Below are positions 33,895-42,119 of a DNA stretch of 57,078 bases, piece by piece (the first letter of the stretch is position 1; each line of letters begins with the position of its first letter). Below the pieces are notes generated by a model. It saw only the letters and a program-made list of their open reading frames with translations. It was not told the DNA's origin and made no database searches. A program made the translations under genes and the position numbers. Source of the stretch: Verrucomicrobiaceae bacterium (GTDB taxonomy: Bacteria > Verrucomicrobiota > Verrucomicrobiia > Verrucomicrobiales > Verrucomicrobiaceae); assembly GCA_019694165.1 (NCBI GenBank), contig JAIBCL010000040.1, positions 1 through 57,078 of the forward strand. Reading direction: 5' to 3'.

Positions 33895-34068
33895 GCGGAC
33901 GCACTGCAAGCCTGCCCTGCAAAGTCCCCGGGGCGTCCTTGTCCTTCGCTGCGCCCTCCGCACCCGGCAAGACAGCTTGTCCAGCACGCCTCCGACAATG
34001 CCAGCAATACGCTCGACGGCGTCCTTCGCCGGCAAGCACCGCACACGGCCCGACGTTTTCCATCCACC

Positions 34069-35343
34069 ATGAACGCACCGCTCCCTGCCCTCCGTCCGCT
34101 GATCCTCTCCCTGCTCCTCGCCCCTGGTTCACTCCTTTGTGCAGCGAACTGGCCCATGTGGCGTGGGGCGAATGGCGACGGCACATGCACGGAGTCGAAC
34201 CTGCCGGAGAAGTGGAGCGCCACGGAGAACGTGGTCTGGAAGGTGAAGCTGCCGGAGCGCGGGAACTCCACGCCCGTCGTATGGGGCGACAAGGTTTTCG
34301 TCACCCAAGCCATCGAGAAGGAGGGCGGCCGGTTGCTGTTGTGTTTCGACAAGAAAACCGGGAAGCAGCTCTGGCAGAGTGGCACGACGTGGAAGGAACC
34401 TGAACTCACGCACCAAACCAATCCGTTCTGCTCCGCCTCGCCCGCCACGGATGGCGAGCGCGTGATCGTCTCCTTCGCGTCGGCAGGTGTGTTTTGCTAC
34501 GACATGAACGGCAAGGAACTCTGGAAGCGCACCGACCTCGGCCGCCAGCATCACATCTGGGGCTACGGTTCCTCGCCGGTGATCGCGGGCGACCGCGTAT
34601 TTCTGAACTTCGGCCCGGGCGAGAACACCGTCTTGTACTGCTTCGACAAAAAGTCGGGCGAGACCCTCTGGAAGCACGCGGAGCCAGGCGGCGCCTCCGG
34701 CGAACGCGGCGGCAAGGAGTGGCTCGGCGCATGGAACGATCCGCTGCTGAGGAACACCGGTGCGCGCGAAGAATTGCTCGTCGCGTTTTCGGGCCGGGCC
34801 TGCGCCTTCGATCCCGCCGGCGGCAGGGAATTGTGGACGTGCGCGGGCCTCACGCCGCTGGTGTACAATTCCCCGCTCTACGCCGATGGCGTGATGCTGG
34901 CCATGTGCGGCTATGGCGGCGCGGCGCTGGCCGTGAAGACCGGCGGCAGCGGCGACGTGACGGCCACGCATCGCGTCTGGCATCTGCCAAAGGTGCAGCA
35001 GCGCATCGGCTCCGGCGTGATCCACCAAGGCCGTCACTACATCCTCACCGACGGCGGTTTCGTCGAGTGCCGGGACATGAAAACGGGCGGGCTGGTGTTC
35101 AGCGAGCGGCTCCGTGGCCCGGGCCCCGCCGGCCAAAACTGGTCTTCGCTCGTGCTCAGCGCCGATGGCAAGTGCTACGCCGCCAATCAAGGCGGTGATT
35201 GCTTTGTCTTTCGAGCCAGTCCCAAGTTCGAGCTGCTCGCCACCAACCCGATGGGAGAGAAAATCATCGGCTCCATCGCCGTTTCCGACGGCCAGCTCTT
35301 CATCCGCGGGCATCAGAACCTGTTTTGCATCGGCGGAAAGTGA
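34069..35343 (+). CDS. Exported PQQ-like beta-propeller protein
   Basis: 424 residues with a signal peptide (about 1-24) and the usual opening WPMWRGANGDG, followed by VVWKVKLPERGNSTPVVWGD. Propeller blades show the LLCFDKKTGKQLWQ and YCFDKKSGETLWKH pattern (FD..TG...W), and later GSGVIHQGRHYILTDGGFVE. Proteins of this kind are frequent exported, probably non-enzymatic or outer-membrane-assembly-like scaffolds in Planctomycetes and Verrucomicrobia; the true PQQ-dependent dehydrogenase residues are not evident. It is followed after 28 bp by a palindromic element and then by the cytochrome-WD40 gene. Confidence 0.85.
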   Translation: MNAPLPALRPLILSLLLAPGSLLCAANWPMWRGANGDGTCTESNLPEKWSATENVVWKVKLPERGNSTPVVWGDKVFVTQAIEKEGGRLLLCFDKKTGKQLWQSGTTWKEPELTHQTNPFCSASPATDGERVIVSFASAGVFCYDMNGKELWKRTDLGRQHHIWGYGSSPVIAGDRVFLNFGPGENTVLYCFDKKSGETLWKHAEPGGASGERGGKEWLGAWNDPLLRNTGAREELLVAFSGRACAFDPAGGRELWTCAGLTPLVYNSPLYADGVMLAMCGYGGAALAVKTGGSGDVTATHRVWHLPKVQQRIGSGVIHQGRHYILTDGGFVECRDMKTGGLVFSERLRGPGPAGQNWSSLVLSADGKCYAANQGGDCFVFRASPKFELLATNPMGEKIIGSIAVSDGQLFIRGHQNLFCIGGK

Positions 35344-35370
35344 TGCCGCACTCGGGCGGCGTCGGCTGTC

Positions 35371-35438
35371 GAACCCGCAATCCGAAACTGCCGGCAGGAC
35401 GAGCGTCTCGCTCGTCCGGAACCGCGGAATTCGGGTTG
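35371..35438. repeat. REP-like nested palindrome
   Basis: The core is GGACGAGCG TCT CGCTCGTCC, a perfect 9-bp stem at 35397-35405 with 35409-35417. It is flanked by an imperfect outer inverted pair beginning GAACCCGCAATCCG (35371) and ending CGGAATTCGGGTTG. It lies between the PQQ and cytochrome-WD40 genes. No T-tract follows, so a repetitive extragenic palindrome is more likely than a terminator. Confidence 0.7.
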
Positions 35439-35475
35439 AATGCAGCGCGGTTCCTGCGGCGTACTTTCCCGCACG

Positions 35476-38322
35476 ATGACTGCTGCCTTCGCAAAAAAAC
35501 TTGTCTTCTTTTCCACTGCGGCCCTGACCACGCCGGTCTTCGCCGCCGCCACCGCGCCGATCAGCATCGCGCCGCCGGAACCGGGGGTGACGATGGACTT
35601 TCAGCGTGATGTGTATCCCATCCTGAAGGCGAACTGCATCGCGTGCCACAACAAGACCACGACGAAGGCCGACCTGAACATGGAGACGCCCGCGCTCATG
35701 AAGAAGGGCGGCGAGTCGGGCGTCGGCATCCTGCCCGGCAGGGGCGCGGACAGCATCATCCTCCAGGCCGCCGCGCACACATGGGACTCGGTGATGCCGC
35801 CGAAGGGCAACAAGGTCGGCGCGGTGAATCTCACCCCTCGCGAACTCGGCGTGCTCAAGGCATGGATCGACCAGGGCGCGAAGGCATCGGAAAAACACGA
35901 GCAGCAGATCGCCTGGCAGCCGCTGCCACCGGGATTGAATCCGATCTACTCGCTCGCGATGACGAAGGATGGCCGGTTTGCCGCCTGCAGCCGCGCGAAT
36001 CAAATCTTCATCTACGACCTGGCCACGCGGCAGTTCGTCACGCGGCTCACTGATGACGCGCTCATCAAACAGGACATCTACAAGAATGCGGGCGTGGCTC
36101 ATCGCGATCTTGTCCAGTCCCTGGCCTTCAGCCCGGACGGCGCCCGGCTCGCTTCCGGCAGCTTTCGCGAGGTGAAAATCTGGCGGCACGAGAAAGGCGC
36201 CCCGGTCACGCGCAAAGCCGGCCTCGCTGCTGGTCCCGCCGCCGCGCGGCTGAGTGCGGATGCCAGGCAAATCGTGAGCACGGACAAGAGCGGCGCGCTG
36301 CTGGTGCTGGATGCCGCGAGTGGCAAGGTGCTGAAGACGATCTCAAATGTGAACGCCGCGGGCATCAAGCTCATCGCCATCGCGCCGGATTCCTCGAAGG
36401 CCGCCGTCCATGGCGCCGATGGCGCGCTCGCGATCTGGAATCTGCAGGATGGCCGGAGCCTCGCGGTCAAGCCAGGTGTCACCGGCGTGCGTGCGCTCAC
36501 CTGGACTCGCGATGGCAAGGCCGTGGCGACGGCAGGCGAAGACAAGATCATCCGCGTATGGCCTTTACCCGAGGGTGCTGGCGCGGAACTGTCTCCTGCT
36601 AAGGAACTCAAGGGCGCGACGGGCGCGATCAACGTGCTCGAAACAGGCGCCGGTCCGGATCATCTGCTGACGGCGGGCGACGACGGCATCGTGCGCCTTT
36701 GGAGCATCGCCGGCGGGAAAGTCGCGCGCGAATTCAAGATCGCTGGTGTCGCCTCGCTCGCCCTCTCGATCGATGGCAGGCAACTTGCCGCCGGCTGCGG
36801 CGATGGCGCGGTGCGCATCTGGGATGCCCAGACTCCGAAGCAGGTGGCTGAACTGCGCGGCGACCTCGAATCAACCAGGCGCATGGCCGCGCTCGATTGG
36901 GAGATTGCGGCGCGCACGATGGATTCGACGTTCCAAACTGCCGAGATCGCACGCATCGACGCCGACACGAAAGCGCTCGACGACCGCCTCAAGAAATCGA
37001 ACGACGCCATCGCCGCCGGGAAGAAGGCGCTGCCGGACAAGCAAAAGGCAGTGAAGCCCGCGCAGGATGCAAAAGCCGCCGCGCAAAAGGCCGCCGGCGA
37101 TGTGACCGCCGAGCTGGCGAAAGCTCCCGGCGGCAAACCCGATGCCGCGCTCGAGAAGAAAAACAAGGAAGCGCAGGACAAGCTCATGGCCGCCGTGAAG
37201 GCCGAGGAAACCGCCGTCGCCGCCGTGAAGACGGCAGAGGACCAGATCAAGGATGCCGAGGCCGAAGTGAAGATCGTCAGCGATGCCAGGACGAAAAACA
37301 CCAAGCTCACCGCCGATGCCAAGGCCGCGCTCGATGCCGCGAAGCAGGCGGCGGCAAAGGCCACCGCTGACCTCACCGCCCTGAAGACCACCGTGTCCAA
37401 GGACGCCACCAAACCGCTGGCCGTAGGTTTCTCCGCCGACGGTCAGCAAGTGGCCGCTGCGCTGGCAAATGGATCGCTGCGTGCATGGTCGGTCACCTCG
37501 GGCGCTGCGCTTGATCTCGTGGAGGCCACTGGCTCTCTGACGGGCGCGTCAGTCGCTTGGGAATCATCCGGCTCATGGGTCGTGTGCGGCGCGGACAGTA
37601 CCACCACCCGCGTGCCCGCCGCTGCAAAGTGGGCGCTCGAAAAGGTGCTCGGCGGCGAAATGCCCGGCTCGCCTTTTGTCGATCGCGTGACCGCGCTGCG
37701 CTTCAGCCCCGATGGCCGCACCCTCGCCGCCGGTGGCGGCGAGCCGTCGCGCACCGGCGACATCTTGCTGTGGGAGACCGCCGCGTGGAAGCTCGCGAAG
37801 AAGATCGAGGAGCGCCACTCCGATTCCGTGCTCAGCATCGACTTCTCGCCTGATGGCAGGCTGCTCGCTTCCGGTGGCGCCGACAAGGCCGTACGCATCA
37901 CCGACATCGCCAGCGGCGGACAGGTGCGCCTGTTTGAAGGTCACACGCATCATGTGCTGGGTGTCTCGTTCCGCGCCGACGGCCGCATCCTTGCCAGCTC
38001 GGGCGCTGACAATGTCGTGAAAATCTGGGACATGATCACCGGCGACCGGAAGAAGAACATCGACGGCTGGGACAAGGAGGTCACTTCGCTGCAGTTCATC
38101 GGAGCGACCGACCAGTTGCTCACCTCCGCCGGTGACAATCGCGTCCGGCTCGTGCGCGATTCCGGTGCCGAGGTCCGGTCCATCGCCGGCCTGCCCGACT
38201 TCATGCACGGCGCTGCCGGGACGGCGACAGCCAGCGTCCTCATCGGCGGCGGCCAGGACAGCGTGCTGCGCGTGTGGGACGGCGCAACGGGCAAGGAGAT
38301 GGCGGCATTCGCCGCAAAGTAG
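35476..38322 (+). CDS. Planctomycete-type cytochrome c / WD40 protein with coiled-coil insertion
   Basis: 948 residues from the ATG at 35476. A signal peptide (about 1-24) precedes a PSCyt1-type cytochrome c domain (about 40-115) with heme motif CIACH (54-58) and distal VMPPKG. WD40 repeats fill about 135-470 (LAFSPDGARLASGSFREVKI, LIAIAPDSSKAAV, ALTWTRDGKAVATAGEDKII) and about 650-948 (LRFSPDGRTLAAGG, SIDFSPDGRLLASGGADKAV). Between them, about 490-645, is a long Lys/Ala/Glu-rich coiled coil (LDDRLKKSNDAIAAGKKALP, KAVKPAQDAKAAAQKAAG), splitting the propeller set. It is probably a periplasmic scaffold or sensor with covalent heme; role unknown. The next structural gene, a DUF1549/1553 protein, belongs to the same functional class. 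Confidence 0.88.
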   Translation: MTAAFAKKLVFFSTAALTTPVFAAATAPISIAPPEPGVTMDFQRDVYPILKANCIACHNKTTTKADLNMETPALMKKGGESGVGILPGRGADSIILQAAAHTWDSVMPPKGNKVGAVNLTPRELGVLKAWIDQGAKASEKHEQQIAWQPLPPGLNPIYSLAMTKDGRFAACSRANQIFIYDLATRQFVTRLTDDALIKQDIYKNAGVAHRDLVQSLAFSPDGARLASGSFREVKIWRHEKGAPVTRKAGLAAGPAAARLSADARQIVSTDKSGALLVLDAASGKVLKTISNVNAAGIKLIAIAPDSSKAAVHGADGALAIWNLQDGRSLAVKPGVTGVRALTWTRDGKAVATAGEDKIIRVWPLPEGAGAELSPAKELKGATGAINVLETGAGPDHLLTAGDDGIVRLWSIAGGKVAREFKIAGVASLALSIDGRQLAAGCGDGAVRIWDAQTPKQVAELRGDLESTRRMAALDWEIAARTMDSTFQTAEIARIDADTKALDDRLKKSNDAIAAGKKALPDKQKAVKPAQDAKAAAQKAAGDVTAELAKAPGGKPDAALEKKNKEAQDKLMAAVKAEETAVAAVKTAEDQIKDAEAEVKIVSDARTKNTKLTADAKAALDAAKQAAAKATADLTALKTTVSKDATKPLAVGFSADGQQVAAALANGSLRAWSVTSGAALDLVEATGSLTGASVAWESSGSWVVCGADSTTTRVPAAAKWALEKVLGGEMPGSPFVDRVTALRFSPDGRTLAAGGGEPSRTGDILLWETAAWKLAKKIEERHSDSVLSIDFSPDGRLLASGGADKAVRITDIASGGQVRLFEGHTHHVLGVSFRADGRILASSGADNVVKIWDMITGDRKKNIDGWDKEVTSLQFIGATDQLLTSAGDNRVRLVRDSGAEVRSIAGLPDFMHGAAGTATASVLIGGGQDSVLRVWDGATGKEMAAFAAK

Positions 38323-38431
38323 CAGCCTGACCAGAATCCCCCACGGCCCGCGATCCGTCGCCCCAGCAAATCTGCAAAAGCGCGGCAACTCCTCCCAGTT
38401 CACCCGATGCCTTGCCGGGTGTGCGGGCACG

Positions 38432-38584
38432 CAGGGCTTACGCATGAACCGAAGGCACAAGCCTCAAATCTATGATTTGCCCGGCAAGATTCAGGATTCC
38501 ACAGATGGATTCAGAAGAAGTCCGATCCGTGGTCGCCCTGAATCCGTGGGAATTCACTCAGAAGCAATTCATGCGTAAGCCCTG
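38432..38584. mobile_element. 153-bp MITE with 17-bp perfect TIRs and 9-bp target duplication
   Basis: Left end CAGGGCTTACGCATGAA (38432-38448) and right end TTCATGCGTAAGCCCTG (38568-38584) are perfect inverses. The direct repeat GCGGGCACG flanks the element exactly (38423-38431 and 38585-38593), proving insertion by transposition. The interior has no coding potential; it contains a near-palindrome around GATTCCACAGATGGATTCAG and its partner CTGAATCCGTGGGAATTC. The ends match the left end of the decayed ISAs1 element at 9925-9941 at 16 of 17 bases, so an ISAs1-type transposase probably moved it. Confidence 0.9.
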
Positions 38585-38639
38585 GCGGGCACGTCTTCGT
38601 CCGCGAAAAACCGCGTTTTGACCGCGTATTTTCGATGCA

Positions 38640-40862
38640 ATGAAGACACCGACCCCCAGGCTCACTCGGCTGGCCGCCGCCACGATGATGATATTGCTCC
38701 CATTTCAGAGCCAAGCGGAGCAATCGCGTCAATTGAGCTTCACCAATGACATCGAGCCCATCCTCACAAAGGCCGGCTGCAATGCGGGCGTGTGCCATGC
38801 GAAGGCGATCACCGGCCAGCGCGGCTTCCGCCTGTCCGTGCTCGGCTTTGAGCCGGAGGAGGACTACGAAGCCATCGTGAAGCAGGGCAAGGGCCGCCGT
38901 GTATTCCCGCCCGCGCCGGAGGAGAGCCTCTTCCTCACGAAGGGTGCGGCCATTGTTCCGCACACGGGCGGCAAGAAGCTGGAGCCGGGATCGGAGTCAT
39001 GGAAGACCCTGGTGCGCTGGATCGCCGAAGGCATGAGCTACGCGACGCCGGACGAGCCGAAGATCGCGGGCATCGAAGTGGAGCCAAGGCGCGCGACGAT
39101 GAAAGTGAACACCTCGCTCAAGCTCAAGGTCACCGCGCGCTATTCGGACGGCAGCCGGCGCGATGTGACGCCGCTCGCCCTCTTCGAGGCCAATGATCGC
39201 GCGATGGCCTCGGCGAACGACACGGGACTCGTGAAGACCTTTGATCTCCCGGGCAATGTCGCGGTCATGGTGCGCTATGCGGGACTCGTGTCCGTGTGCA
39301 GCGTTTCCATTCCGCTCGGCGCACCCGTCGATCATCTGCCGCCGGCGAAGAACTTCATCGACGAACTGGTCTTCGCTAACCTCAAGCAGATCGGCGTGCC
39401 GCCTTCGCCGGTGTGCGATGACGCGACCTTCCTGCGCCGCGTATCGCTCGACATCGCCGGCCGACTGCCGACCGCGGACGAGATGAATGCCTTCTTCGCG
39501 AGCAAGGACGCGGGCAAGCGGGACAAGGTCGTCGAGTCGCTGCTCAACAGCCCCGACTACGCCGACTACTTCGCCAGCAAGTGGACCGCGCTCCTCAAGA
39601 ACAAGCGCGACGACAATGCCGACATCACCGCGAACTTCGCCTTCCACGCGTGGGTGCGCGACAGCCTGCTGTCGAACACGCCTTACGATCAGATCGTGCG
39701 CCAAGTGCTCGCTTCGACAGGCACCATCGTGTCGAATCCGCCCGTCGCGTGGTACAAACGCGTGAAGGAGCCGAACGTGCAGCTCGAGGACGTGGCACAG
39801 CTCTTCCTTGGCGTGCGCATGCAGTGCGCGGCGTGTCATCATCATCCGTTCGAGAAGTGGACGCAGGCCGAGTATTACCATCTCGCGGCGTTCTTCAGCC
39901 AGGTGGGTCGAAAGCCAACCGCCATCGCGGGCGAGGACCTCATCTTCCACAAGCGCGGCACGGCGCAGTTCGAACACCGCAAGACGAAGGTGATGCTGAA
40001 GCCCGCCGGCCTCGGCGAGCCGGAGATGTCCATCTCGCCCGATGATGATCCGCGCCTCGCGCTGGTCGATTGGATGGCGAAGAAGGACAATCCGTTCTTT
40101 GCCACGGTGCTGGTCAACCGCTACTGGAAGCACTTCTTCAAGCGCGGCCTTATCGAGCCCGAGGACGACATCCGCGACACGAATCCGCCGACGAATCCCG
40201 AGCTGCTCGCCGCGTTGTCCAGGAACTTCATCGACAGCGGCTTCGACCTGAAGTCGCTCGTGCGCGCGATCACGGAGAGCCACACCTATCAGCTCAGCTC
40301 GACGCCCAACGAGCACAACGCGATCGACCGTCAGGCATTCTCGCACTACTACCCGAAGCGCATGAGCGCCGAGGTTCTGCTCGACAGCATCGACATGGTC
40401 ACCGGGGCGAAGTCCGACTTCGCCGACCTGCCGCCCGGCACCCGTGCCGTCTCACTTCCTGACAACAGCTACAATCGCGCCTCGCCCTTTCTCAAGGTCT
40501 TCGGCCGCCCCGAAGCTGCAAGCGTCTGCGAATGCGAGCGCGTGCAGTCCGCCAGTCTCGCGCAGAGTCTGCACCTCATGAATGCCAGCGATGTAAAGGC
40601 CAAGCTCACCGCCAGCGCCGGCCGCGCCGACCTGCTCAGCAAAGCCGAGATGCCCGAGCCGAAACGCATCCGCGAAATCTACATGGCCGCCTTCTCGCGT
40701 GAACCCACCGCCGACGAAGTGCGCATCAGCGAGAACCACGTCCTCAAGCCGCGCGCCGATGCCCAAGGCAAGCCGATCGACTCGCAGCGCGCAAAGCGCC
40801 AGGGCTACGAGGATCTGCTCTGGGCGATCCTCAACACGAAGGAGTTCCTGTTCAATCACTGA
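38640..40862 (+). CDS. DUF1549/DUF1553 Planctomycete-type cytochrome protein with Ig-like domain
   Basis: 740 residues with a signal peptide (about 1-27). An N-terminal heme-like site has the unusual spacing CNAGVCH (47-53, Cys-X4-Cys-His). An Ig/BIG2-like module follows (about 143-228: IAGIEVEPRRATMKVNTSLK, VTARYSDGSRRDVTPLA). DUF1549 starts at about 236 (NFIDELVFANLKQIGVPPSP, FLRRVSLDIAGRLPTADEMN) and contains a regular CAACH at 396-400. DUF1553 ends the protein (FFKRGLIEPEDDIRDTNPPT, ITESHTYQLSSTPNEHN). In PVC bacteria these domains travel with DUF1501 and WD40-cytochrome proteins; function is not established. It starts 47 bp after the second target duplication of the MITE. Confidence 0.88.
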   Translation: MKTPTPRLTRLAAATMMILLPFQSQAEQSRQLSFTNDIEPILTKAGCNAGVCHAKAITGQRGFRLSVLGFEPEEDYEAIVKQGKGRRVFPPAPEESLFLTKGAAIVPHTGGKKLEPGSESWKTLVRWIAEGMSYATPDEPKIAGIEVEPRRATMKVNTSLKLKVTARYSDGSRRDVTPLALFEANDRAMASANDTGLVKTFDLPGNVAVMVRYAGLVSVCSVSIPLGAPVDHLPPAKNFIDELVFANLKQIGVPPSPVCDDATFLRRVSLDIAGRLPTADEMNAFFASKDAGKRDKVVESLLNSPDYADYFASKWTALLKNKRDDNADITANFAFHAWVRDSLLSNTPYDQIVRQVLASTGTIVSNPPVAWYKRVKEPNVQLEDVAQLFLGVRMQCAACHHHPFEKWTQAEYYHLAAFFSQVGRKPTAIAGEDLIFHKRGTAQFEHRKTKVMLKPAGLGEPEMSISPDDDPRLALVDWMAKKDNPFFATVLVNRYWKHFFKRGLIEPEDDIRDTNPPTNPELLAALSRNFIDSGFDLKSLVRAITESHTYQLSSTPNEHNAIDRQAFSHYYPKRMSAEVLLDSIDMVTGAKSDFADLPPGTRAVSLPDNSYNRASPFLKVFGRPEAASVCECERVQSASLAQSLHLMNASDVKAKLTASAGRADLLSKAEMPEPKRIREIYMAAFSREPTADEVRISENHVLKPRADAQGKPIDSQRAKRQGYEDLLWAILNTKEFLFNH

Positions 40863-40918
40863 GGCCGTGCTGAGTGCGGCTCGCGCCCTGACACCCAACG
40901 ACATCATGATTCGTGATT

Positions 40919-40991
40919 TCCAGCAGATTCAAGGAGGCCGGCAGATTTCAAATTTCTCTTTTCATTTGCTGGCCTCCCTGAATCTGCTGGA
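40919..40991. repeat. Large inverted repeat (about 30-bp arms)
   Basis: TCCAGCAGATTCAAGGAGGC (from 40919) is the inverse of GCCTCCCTGAATCTGCTGGA (to 40991) with one mismatch in 21 bp, and pairing continues inward to about 30 bp with few mismatches (40919-40948 with 40962-40991). The loop is AT-rich. It lies in the gap between the DUF1549/1553 and beta-lactamase-like genes, ending 45 bp before the latter's start. It could act as a terminator or transcript hairpin, or be a solitary palindromic element. Confidence 0.75.
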
Positions 40992-41036
40992 GACCAATTC
41001 AGTATTCACAGAACCTGATGCCGTGAAGCAAAGTTC

Positions 41037-42119
41037 ATGAATCGTCGCAACATGCTTGCCCTTGCTGGACTCGGTCTGGCTTCGCGCATTCGTGCGGCAA
41101 ACTCTTCTGCCATGAACTCCGCCTTCCAGATCATCCAGACGCAAATCGACAACGGCACGTTGCATGCGGCAGCGATCCAGGTGCAGCGCGGCGATCGGGT
41201 GACACGGCAGGCCTTTGGCAAGGCGACGCTGGATTCGATGTTCCTGCTCGGCTCGATCACGAAGCCCTTCACCGCGGTGGCGATCATGATCCTGGTGGAT
41301 CGTGGTCAACTGAAGCTCTCCGATCCCGCAGTGAAGTATCTGCCCGAGTTCAGCGACGGCGCGCGCAAGGACATCACGATCGAGCAACTGCTCACGCACA
41401 CCTCGGGCTTGCCGGATCAACTGGAGAACAACGCCGAGCTTCGCGCGAAGCACGCGCCACTGAGTGAGTTCGTGAAGGGTGCGGTGCGCACGCCGCTGCT
41501 CTTTGCTCCTGGGACCAAGTATCACTATCAAAGCATGGGTATCCTGCTCGCAGCGGAGATTGTCGAGCGCGTGGCGAAGACCGCACTGCCGAAGTTCCTC
41601 AATGAGCATGTCTTCTCACCACTCGGCATGTCGCACACGGTGCTGGGCTTGGGCAAGTTCCAGAAGTCCGACATGGAGCCGATGCAAACCGAGCACGCGG
41701 CACCCGAAGCGGGTGGCGGAGATCCGAACGCGAAGGCATGGGACTGGAACAGCGATTACTGGCGCAATCTCGCCGCGCCGTGGGGCGGGGGACACAGCAC
41801 CGTTGGCGACATGACTATCTTCCTGCGCAGCCTGCTGCATCCGGAAGGTAAGGTGCTGCGCGAAGAGTCTGCACGACTGATGATTGCCGATTACACGCCA
41901 ACACTCGAAGCGCATCGCGGCATCGGCTTCATGGTTGGTCCGGAAGGCTTCGGCAAGCATTGCTCCGCGCGCACATTCGGCCACAGCGGATCAACAGGCA
42001 CTCTCGCGTGGGCCGATCCAGCGACGGACACGAGCTTCGTGCTGCTCACGGCGCTGCCGAAGAATGTCTCGGGCGATTTGATTCTGCATCCCGTGGCGGA
42101 TGCGGTGTCAGCGAGTTGA
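41037..42119 (+). CDS. Exported beta-lactamase-like serine hydrolase
   Basis: 360 residues with a twin-arginine-like leader (MNRRNMLALAGLGLASRIRA). Class C beta-lactamase/DD-peptidase fold: SxxK motif S73-I-T-K76, a YxN-like Y164-Q-S166, and a late FGHSGSTG in place of the KTG/HxG motif. Such proteins in PVC bacteria are commonly esterases or peptidases rather than resistance enzymes, and the substrate is unknown. The Ser at the third position of YxS is a common variant among the esterase members. Its last 12 bases overlap the convergent beta-propeller gene (42108-42119). A large inverted repeat lies just upstream of the start. Confidence 0.88.
   Translation: MNRRNMLALAGLGLASRIRAANSSAMNSAFQIIQTQIDNGTLHAAAIQVQRGDRVTRQAFGKATLDSMFLLGSITKPFTAVAIMILVDRGQLKLSDPAVKYLPEFSDGARKDITIEQLLTHTSGLPDQLENNAELRAKHAPLSEFVKGAVRTPLLFAPGTKYHYQSMGILLAAEIVERVAKTALPKFLNEHVFSPLGMSHTVLGLGKFQKSDMEPMQTEHAAPEAGGGDPNAKAWDWNSDYWRNLAAPWGGGHSTVGDMTIFLRSLLHPEGKVLREESARLMIADYTPTLEAHRGIGFMVGPEGFGKHCSARTFGHSGSTGTLAWADPATDTSFVLLTALPKNVSGDLILHPVADAVSAS

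Noticed and set aside
34129..36270. 713-codon minus-strand frame
   Set aside because: Antisense to the PQQ propeller and cytochrome genes; no recognisable motif despite its length.
38997..40346. 449-codon minus-strand frame
   Set aside because: Antisense shadow of the DUF1549/1553 gene, composed of His/Arg/Val-rich sequence without a fold signature.
41037..42119. Antibiotic resistance beta-lactamase
   Set aside because: Motifs fit the broad serine-hydrolase family (SxxK, YxS, HSG) but not a dedicated resistance enzyme; no resistance context.
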